From NCBI GenBank assembly GCA_947359465.1, contig OX375881.1, forward strand, positions 75,415,914-75,479,913: DNA of 64,000 bases, given 5' to 3'. The notes beneath the pieces are model-generated. The model was not told where the DNA came from. It saw nothing but the letters and a program-made list of their open reading frames with translations, and searched no databases. Positions 56,223-64,000 of this stretch are shown piece by piece. Positions within the stretch are counted from its first letter, which is position 1; each line of letters begins with the position of its first letter. This DNA comes from Metellina segmentata. Taxonomy: Eukaryota; Arthropoda; Arachnida; Araneae; Tetragnathidae. The translations under genes and the position numbers were made by a program.

Positions 56223-56352
56223 CTAAAAGATGAATAACACAGGAATAGATGACATACATAAGAAATAAAACTCACTAGAAGTGCGCCAAAAAATCATCGC
56301 CAAGGCCGTTGCCACCGCTCATAAACGTAGAGTGTAGCTGTACCCATTATTT

Positions 56353-56717
56353 ACAAAACATATTCCAAAAAAATATTTTTTAAATATATATTTGTTGTAC
56401 TACAGGAAAGTTATACAGTACCTCTGGAATGAGAACTCGAACAATTCGGAATTCAAATGAAAATACCCAGAACTTCGAACAAATTTTTACTCGAAATGTG
56501 AGCGCTGCTTTGGAAATAGAATACCCAGTATATTGTTTGTAATCTGCAACACCTCGACTAATATTCATTTTTTTTTCAATAAAATTTCAACCGATAATGT
56601 TATAAATTCAATTGAGGTAAACTTCGTGGTAAACAAACAATCGTACAGTGTTGCCAAAACGCGATAACAAATAACGTCTTTTTTGCGTGCCACGTAAGAG
56701 AATTATATATATATAGA
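56353..56717 (-). mobile_element. Helitron-like element, copy 3, 5' part only
   Basis: cgtgccacgtaagagaatta, then (TA)n and gat at its plus-strand right edge, match copy 1. The hairpin end with CTAG is missing. Confidence 0.6.
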
Positions 56718-56729
56718 TTGCGATTATTG

Positions 56730-58190
56730 CCAATACTTTTAATGTATTTTAGTTTTTAGCTTCGAAAAAATTCCGTTTCGAATCAAAGTGGTCATAAGTT
56801 GAAAGTGTTTGAAGAAAAATAATATTCGTACTCTCCAAATACATGTGTCATGATGGTAGAATTGCAGATCGCTAATCATTGAAGTCTGGTGAACACTTCT
56901 TCGAACGAAAATTATTGTTGTTTTAAATAGTTCATCGAATTAAAAATTCATTTTTACTGGCTTTTAAAGAACTTCAGGTTGTTAAATTTTTTTCGCATGA
57001 CTAGAGCGTGTACTCAAATGCTGTCGTAGTGTCGAAAACTGACGCCATTTGGAATTAGAAGGTTTCATATGATATTAGATTGTAATTAGTCAGCTTTGAA
57101 TTATCTATCTGCGGTTTTGATTGCGAAACCAGTATTCCATCACTGTATGTGGTTTAAGAGTAGTCAGCCGAAGGTAGTGTTCAATTAGTTCCGAATATTT
57201 AGTACTTTCAGGAAGTTTTATTCTAGGAACAAAATATCCCTTAATCACATTAATAGCCAATTATTTCTGAACGACATTTGAAAGATAAATATGAATTTTT
57301 CGCAAGTACAGACACAAAGACAAATTCATGTGTAGCTAGATCTGGAGGATGAGCATAATTAGATGGTTTAATCAGTAATTCTGGAAAATAGTATCCGCGG
57401 AACTTTACAAAGCCCTTGAGGAGGTATGGTCTCATTATTACTGTCTGGTCTTTATTCATTATTCTTCTATCTCTATACCTCTTCAATTGTATAAATCAAA
57501 TAAATTTTTCCAAGACACTGGGTACCCCAAGAGAATGGTGTTGCGGTTTTTCTTTTTTTTTTTTTTCAATTCGTGACTTGCAAATGACATCTGCTTTATC
57601 TATTTTTGCAACATAGTTCAGTTTATTTGAAATGATTTTATTTTTTTCTAAAATAACTTCAGAGCGCAGTGATAATTCTCTTGAGCTAAAGTGTGAATCC
57701 GTGATCAAGGGAAATGTTTCTTGTGTGTGGGTAATCCCCATCTCTACTGAATGACGATTTTATTAAAGTTTAAATTTTATGTATATGCCATGTATAAAAC
57801 TTCTTTTTTATTCAACTAATTAAAATCATATAGTAGTATTATGCGTGAATGAGGATGTTCATTCTCATATCCCATATGAAGATATTGACTGGCTGAATAA
57901 ATAAAAAAGAGGGTAAAAATAGCAAATTAAACTTAAAATTCTTTAATACCTGCTTTGCATACATTGCCGGTAACATATACACTGCTATGCAAAATACATA
58001 ATAAGTAGACACACCATTGTGAATGGAAAAAAGGCCTATGGCAGCAGCATTGGCAAGTTCAAGCAAAGTTATTAACCTTTTGACTATGGCTATAGAAGTA
58101 ACTGGTACGATTCTTATAATTTTCAAGGTACGACTGCAGTACCGCGGCCATAGTCTAAATTCTTTTTTGACGCGATTCTTATAACTTTCA
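56730..58190. other. No recognised gene; weak minus-strand frames
   Basis: Minus-strand frames at 57,250-57,486, 57,496-57,741 and 57,839-58,198 follow each other (for example ITLLELANAAAIGLFSIHNG, hydrophobic). They might be remnants of a membrane-protein gene, but I see no diagnostic motif and no consistent splice sites. Confidence 0.2.
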
Positions 58191-58450
58191 AGATACAACT
58201 GCTCTAATCTAAATTAGACTACTGCTGCTCAAGGTACAACTGCTCTACTATAAATTAGACTACTGCTGCTCAAGATACAACTGCTGTACTCTAAATTAGA
58301 CTACTGCTGTTCAAGATACAACTGCTATACATTAAATTAGACTACTGCTGCTCAAGATACAACTGCTGTACTCTAAATTAGACTACTGAAAGAATTTAGA
58401 CTACTGTCGTTAGTCTAAATTCTTTCTTGGTGCGATCAAGGTACAACTAC
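58190..58450. repeat. 41-bp minisatellite, about five copies
   Basis: caagatacaactgctgtact, then ctaaattagactactgctg, recurs at 58,271, 58,312 and 58,353, a 41-bp period, with degraded flanking units from about 58,140. Confidence 0.85.
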
Positions 58451-58459
58451 TGTACCTGC

Positions 58460-59150
58460 CGTAGTCAAAAGTCTAATGTGCATAAGACGTACCGAATAAA
58501 GTACTGTCATGACAATAAAGCCACTCAAATCTGTTTGAAAAGAATCATCGAGTCCAGGAATGTCTTTTTGTGATTTATTTTGACAGATGAAACAAACAGC
58601 ACAAACGGTACAACTACTCAACAAATAGTAATACTAGACTGAAATACGTAAGTTTCGAGTTTCTAGAACAAGGAGGGATCACATCAAGAAAGCTCACTCC
58701 CCGAAGCCGAGCCATTAGGAAGTCAATAATTATTTTTAATCACATCCCTTTTCGAACGATCACGTGGTCTCGCTGAGAGTGACAGCAAGAAGCTCCACCC
58801 TCAACAATACCCACGTGGTACAATCGCATTCTCAACACTGTTTTCTGTGGAAGAAATAAGTTTGAGGAAAGTGTTTGACATAACACAACCTTACATCTGT
58901 AGGATATAGGGTAAAAAAAATTAATTATCGAATACTCAAAATATGAAACTACTGAAATAAAAAGTCAAAATAATATCTTATACTTGAATTTTTTTATTTT
59001 GTGTTTATAATTATTATTCAGAAATCATTTTGTTTATTTTTTCAAGCACTAATTCCTGTTACCTGCATTCAAATGGAAAATGTCTTTTAGCCCTTTGTGG
59101 TAAAAATAGGTATTTACTACAAGTCGATAAGCTTAATATTAATAAAAGGA
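58460..59150. other. Non-coding, no gene seen
   Basis: Nothing recognised. Confidence 0.45.
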
Positions 59151-59154
59151 TGCA

Positions 59155-59610
59155 TCTCTAATATTATAAAAGGAAGTGTTTGTCTGTTTGTTTGTTTGTT
59201 TCTTACACTCAAAATCCTGAAGAATCTATGGCATTTACAGTATTGGGATTTTGGCACACAGGTTGTCCAAATGTTTTGCAATCTGTCAGGACCAATGTGA
59301 CCAACAGAGGTGAGAAGATAACACAATTCAATTAAAATTCTATAAAATAATAGAACATGAATTTACCCTTCCTCAATTCTATGCAAATTGTTGAGTAACG
59401 GCCACGCGGGAGGAAAAGGCGAACAACCGAAGAAGCAAAAAAAAAAACTTACCTCTTATGCGAACCGAAACTTTTGGAACCCCTTCCGGGGGGTCGAAAG
59501 AGAAAAAACGACGCTACGGGGTCGAATTCGAGCTCGGACAGTCAACAGGGTTGGACACGCTTTGTGTGTCTCCGCGACAACAAACCCTTTTAATCTGTAA
59601 ACCTCTAGGA
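59155..59610 (+). repeat. Possible Helitron-type repeat with G/C hairpin
   Basis: It begins tctctaatattataaaagg after an A, followed by a (TTTG/TCTG)n tract. A gaacccc/ggggggtc hairpin with a short loop lies near 59,480-59,500. Its start resembles 46,474. Ends are not proven. Confidence 0.35.
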
Positions 59611-59629
59611 CCATGTCCATTACAAATGT

Positions 59630-60920
59630 AAACTTTGAGGATAATTAAACAGTGTTAAAGTTATCCTCTAGTTATTTATTCACCTGCCTCCAGTAATTGT
59701 TTTTAGGCTTGCCTCTCCATAACGCTGGGAAAATAGGGGTAAGTACCCAATTCAATTTCCCTATCTATTCGCATTCTAAGTCGTATGCACATTCGATTCA
59801 TTGTTCTCCTTTATGTTCTAAATCTTAAAGAACACAAATAATAGAATAAGAAATCCCTTATCTAAAGAAAACCAAGTAAAAACAAAATTGGCTTAGCTTA
59901 AAATACTTTTGCAGTTCTTAATTGCATATTGTTTTCTCTTAATCTTACCCCTTATCGATATAACTCAACACAACTCAAAATAGTATAATTTTAATAGAGC
60001 TAAAGAGTACTAAAAAAATAGCAGAAATAATTTTTGAAAATATTTAAATATTTAACTTTAGAAAATGAAATTGATAGAATTCGTTCATATCTTTACTAAA
60101 AAGATGTGTTCATAATCTCTGATTTCCTTGGTTAGACACAAGAATTCGGTGCCGTCGCCAACTGGTGATTATTTTGGAAAAAAATAACTCATCGTTTGGC
60201 TTGCTACTTGTACAGTCACGGGGAAAAAGGAACCACCTCCTTTATTTCGAGTACTATTCATTCTAGAGTATTCAAATGTTTTAAAATTGCTTATGGAGAC
60301 GTCTTTATGTCAAACTTTGAACAAACAACGAAATTTCTAATAGAATCACAATGTTTTGATGCTGTAAGATTTTTCATCGTTAAATTAGTCTAAATATGAA
60401 ATTCCATGACTTTACTACCTTTATATCTCAAGAAATAACTGAAAAATCTTTTCATTTATGTGGTCACAGTTAATAAAGCTCCAATTTAGCCAAAAATATA
60501 TTTTCAGTGGCTACCAGCCTGTTTCGCTTCACGCAGATTTATCTGTACAGAGATGATGTGGGACAGGTTAAACCAATTTCAAATGGTGTTCATTGAACCT
60601 GGATCGATGTACCCCATGGAAAATATTTTCTCTTGTTTATTAATTTTTGCGCTGTATTCTGTCAGTTTTTGCATTTTAAGGTGTAAATTAGAAAATGAAT
60701 ATCTTGTATTTAGGTAATATAAGCGTGTTTTCAACTTTCTGCATGAGATTTTTAGAAGAAAAACTTACTTTTTTTACCATGACATATTTAAAAGTTCAGA
60801 AATTAGCTTATTTACATCAACAAGAATTTAACGTAATTCTACAGTCAGCGCGTCCGAAGCATGCGAGGCAGAAAGGTAAAAATAATCTAAAATTCAAAAC
60901 GAACGTTCCTTCTTTTTTCT
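59630..60920. other. Non-coding, no gene seen
   Basis: A/T-rich; short frames only. Confidence 0.45.
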
Positions 60921-60923
60921 TAA

Positions 60924-62210
60924 CTAGGGGGCTAGGCCCCCTGCTCGCTTACGCTCGCCAACCTGTTACCAAACCGCCAACTTACGCAATCCCGTTTGGT
61001 TTGCTTCGCAAACCTCTTTGGCAAGTGATTTCACTTTTTTTTACTTTAACACTTAACGCACCCTAAACTAATAGCCGCATCAGTAAAAAATCTTCTGCAT
61101 CTTGTTCCCTGTTCAATTTTAAGTAAACGATGTTAATATCCAAACTTTACGATCTGTACTTTGTACTTTCTCGTTAAACCGTCTGAGAACAGAGAGAAAA
61201 AAGCGAGCCTTTTTCCTCGCCAAAAAAAAATAAATCGTTTTCATGGCAATTGTTGCTACGATAAATTTGATATCTGGCAAACCCGATAGTAAGAAATACA
61301 ACCCTCATCAACTCCGAAAATTTGCTCCGCGAAATAAAAAATACGAAATTTGTGTCACCAACTTTTGATTGCATCGAATTTATTTATGAACCAATTTTAA
61401 AAATAATTGTACCGTAAGAAAGAGTATTGTTCTGCGGAATACTGCGATATTTTCAAAATTAAAAACTAATAGTAATACGATATAGATATGACAGTTTTAG
61501 TTTTGTATCGGAAATTACGATCTGAAAGTTCCGAAAATTGTATGACCCACTTTTAATTGCATCGATTTTATTTATTAACCAATTTAAAAAATAATTGTAC
61601 CATAAGAAGAGTGTAATGCAATGGATTCAGTGATGTTTTCAAATTTAAAAAATAATGTTTTTTGCAGTAGATATAACGATTTTAGCAGAAAGTAGCGAAA
61701 ATATCCAAAGATTCCGAATTTTGTATGACCAACTTTTGATCGCATCCAATTTAATTATTAACCGATTTCAAAAATAATAGTACCGTAAAAAAGAGTACAT
61801 TCTGAGGTATAGTGCGATATTTTAAAAATTAAAAACTAATAGTAATAAAATATAGATACGGCAGTTTTAAAAAAAAGTAACAAAAATGTCTCGATTTTTC
61901 CCGAATTTCAAAAAAATATTATCAAGAACCAAATTGAAATTTAAAAAAAAACTCGACGAGCTGCAAAAAATTTACGTTGAGAGGTACTTTTTAAAAAAAA
62001 GTCACGGCTGAGACTGAAAATTTGTATGTGATTTGCTCATTCGCGGAAGAAATTTCGCTTCTTCAATTTAGACACTTAATAAACCCTAAGCTAATAGCCG
62101 CATCTGAAAAAATCTTAATAATTGTCCAGGGAATACGATAAAGAACAAACCATATTAATTTCGTTTTTTTCCGATCAGTACTTTCTCGGGAAACCGTCTA
62201 AGCATCGAGC
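60924..62210. repeat. Repeat-rich block starting with a Helitron-like hairpin end
   Basis: It opens with ctagggggctaggccccct, a hairpin end like those at 23,362 and 49,043, then ggtttgc/gcaaacc with a ttc loop (about 60,998). Two direct repeats about 1.02 kb apart (from 61,046 and 62,069: ctaatagccgcatc then actttctcg..aaaccgtct) bracket the ~185-bp tandem units. The distal end was not found. Confidence 0.5.
61335..61905. repeat. Three diverged ~185-bp tandem repeats
   Basis: The phrases caccaacttttgattgcatc (61,355), acccacttttaattgcatcg (61,545) and accaacttttgatcgcatcc (61,728) each lead to attaacc-type sequence and ataattgtaccgtaaga variants. Confidence 0.7.
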
Positions 62211-62436
62211 TAAACAATACAGTTTTCAATCCTGCGGCGGCGGCGGTAACTTTTTTTTTAATAGAGAGATTTTTGCATGTTCGTAGCTCACAAGAACTTT
62301 CGAAGCTCCGATCGGAACGTCAGAACACAAAGAACAGCCATTGATGGTCAATTTGGAGGCCATTCCGAAGAATCAAGCAATCGATTTAATTCAGCTTACC
62401 TAATAAAGCGTACATATAGTTTTTGTTGTAAAATAA

Positions 62437-62661
62437 GTGCAAGTTAACTGTAAATTAGGCTGTTTCATTGTGTTGACAAGTACACCAGTCGGCCCACTAA
62501 TTATAATACACAATTGTCAATCGTTCGGCAGTTTTGCTCAAGACAGCATACATGACGTATGCATAGAGCCAAACGAGAAGCGATTCTGTCTTGGAACGGG
62601 AGTTTGTGATGCTTTAATTACTTTGTATCGTGATTATCCTGAGTTGTGGAAAGTTGTCAAG
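62437..62661 (+). CDS. Unidentified exon-like segment, partial gene
   Basis: An open frame without its own ATG reads PVGPLIIIHNCQSFGSFAQD, then DVCIEPNEKRFCLGTGVCDA and LYRDYPELWKVV. It runs into a strong donor (AA then gtgagtatt at 62,662). The amino-acid mix is unlike the repeat-derived frames around it, and several cysteines suggest a secreted or extracellular domain. The acceptor is uncertain (candidates end in ag near 62,408, 62,437 and 62,480), and no other exon of the gene is visible before 64,000. A spaced Cys with 'DYP' faintly recalls the region before the cystine knot of Spaetzle-type ligands, but that is a guess and I give no name. Confidence 0.4.
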
Positions 62662-62771
62662 TGAGTATTTAAACAGAAACAAAAGAAGCATTGCTTTGCA
62701 AAAAAGGGTTAATTTGTTAAAACAATACAAATCAGATTATACTGAGGAAAAATTAAAACAGAAAATTAATA

Positions 62772-62881
62772 TTCTGCTTACGATTCAGAATCTCACATAA
62801 AGTTTAGTAAATCTTCAATTTATTTCTGCTTACGATTCAGAATCTCACATAAAGTTTAGTAAATCTTCAATTTATTTCTGC
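62772..62881. repeat. 52-bp perfect tandem duplication
   Basis: ttctgcttacgattcagaat, ctcacataaagtttagtaaa and tcttcaatttat are repeated exactly at 62,772 and 62,824, with a partial third start. Confidence 0.95.
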
Positions 62882-63289
62882 TAATAAAAATATTCTGTGT
62901 CATGATATTTTCCCCTTTAGCACCGGGAGATAGAGGGCCTTCGGCCCATAAGCTTCCAGTAAATCTTCACCCTCATTTCTTTAGTAAATCTTAGTGAGTA
63001 AAGCGGCTTCTCAGTTTATACCACTCTTTAGATCAGGGTCGCTCTTTTTTTTTTTTTTCCTCTCTTCTTTTATTTCTTCCGATTGCAGTCAGCCAAATTC
63101 ACGGCAAGAAAGTCCAAATCTTAATTTGAAACCATTTTGAAACACGAAAATAAAACACGTCACGCTCATTCGAAATCATTGACCGAATAAGATTGACGGG
63201 TTGATTGAAACTATATTGTGAAGCACCTATCAATCGAAACCGTCAATCACATTGACAATAAAATTGATCGTCTAAGGAGCCCTAATAAT

Positions 63290-63870
63290 GAGAAATTTTT
63301 ATATTGCTCAAAAACTAATTACCAGAATGAGCTGAAATTTTGCATGGCCGTACCCTAGAAGTTCTTCTAAATCGATTCCCATCAAAATATAATAAGGTTC
63401 CAATTCATAATTTTTCAAACATTAATTTAATAATCATTATAACATACTAAAAACTATTTTTTTAAATAATATATTAGGTTAATTTTGTTTGGGTTGTTTA
63501 ACAATATACCATGGTACAAAATATCAGCGTTATAGATATATTATTTAGGAAGATATGCATAAAAGCGTAAGAAACTGATTTAACACTAGGAGTTCCGATC
63601 TTTCTGTACTCAACTTCGAAACGGTTAAACCTAATGACAGGAAATTTGGTATCTGATGTTAAATTTTTTATATAAATTCGAAATTGAGTATCGAAATAGG
63701 GAATTCATATTACTAATTATGAAGTTGGTGCTCAATTTAATATAAAGACCCCCCCCTTATGGCAATTTTAGGAATTTGAATTTATAAAAGACGTTAGTTT
63801 CAGTCAAGCGACATCTTTGAATTTTCTCTACTGCTAAAATTGCTCGAATGAAGAGGGTTGATTTTTTTTT
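63290..63870 (+). repeat. Dispersed repeat, inverted partner of 15,175-15,720
   Basis: It contains cagaatgagctgaaattttg, the taagaaactgatt phrase and ctgctaaaattgctcgaatg in an order that is the reverse of the left copy. A short poly-C run (63,751) marks one difference. Confidence 0.65.
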
Positions 63871-64000
63871 CCGTGTCTGTACTTCCATTCGCGCTTAAGT
63901 GAGAAACGTCCAATATGGTAGCCTATCCAAATAGCCATTTGGCGATGAAAATTTTTAGTCGCTTATTTGGGCAGCGGCCGGTACTGTAACTTGAGTTATT

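Noticed and set aside
59388..59600. Arg/Lys-rich 70-codon frame
   Set aside because: It lies in a repeat-like segment with a G/C hairpin and has no protein features beyond composition.

Overview
The window is from a eukaryotic, AT-rich genome dominated by transposable elements, most likely an arthropod and probably a spider. Reasons: spliceosomal GT-AG introns; abundant Tc1/mariner, piggyBac, hAT-like and Helitron-like debris; tRNA-derived SINE fragments; and one intact-looking host gene for a secreted leucine-rich-repeat protein of a type I remember as common in spider proteomes. The spider assignment is inference. There is no bacterial or viral gene organisation.

Left part (1-18,600). This is mostly relic and non-autonomous elements: a foldback-type element (2,338-3,114), a Tc1 relic (about 3,270-3,780), a MITE packed with ATCGATG palindromes and flanked by 8-bp duplications (5,366-6,092), a MITE with TAA duplications (6,401-6,941), a 105-bp tandem repeat, a 730-bp TIR element (8,744-9,473), a mariner with both ends (10,879-12,129, minus), a degenerate ~40-45 bp satellite (13,985-15,030) and a 712-bp piggyBac derivative with TTAA ends that still encodes the transposase N-terminus (16,404-17,115).

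Middle (18,600-26,700). The main mobile object is a 5.8-kb DNA transposon (18,633-24,418). It has ~330-bp terminal inverted repeats and a perfect 8-bp duplication fitting the hAT rule nTnnnnAn. Inside are a broken transposase relic with a DGTxVNxG motif, an 84-bp coding-frame tandem repeat and a nested Helitron-like insertion. It abuts a Tc1-type end; a Tc1 element with a broken transposase follows (25,139-26,648).

Right part (37,000-55,100). A single host gene on the minus strand can be assembled from five coding exons with matching splice phases: signal peptide, Cys-rich N-cap, leucine-rich repeats and a C-terminal CxC...C...C cap ending in Cys then stop. Its introns hold two more Tc1 relics, a PIF/Harbinger-like MITE 50 bp from a splice donor, a Helitron-like copy, SINEs and nested MITEs. 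The remainder (55,100-64,000) holds SINEs, a 41-bp minisatellite, a repeat-rich block with ~185-bp units, and one unidentified exon-like segment on the plus strand near 62.5 kb.

No complete transposase is open anywhere, so these elements look dead or dependent on copies elsewhere. All alignments were done by eye; boundaries marked 'about' are approximate.
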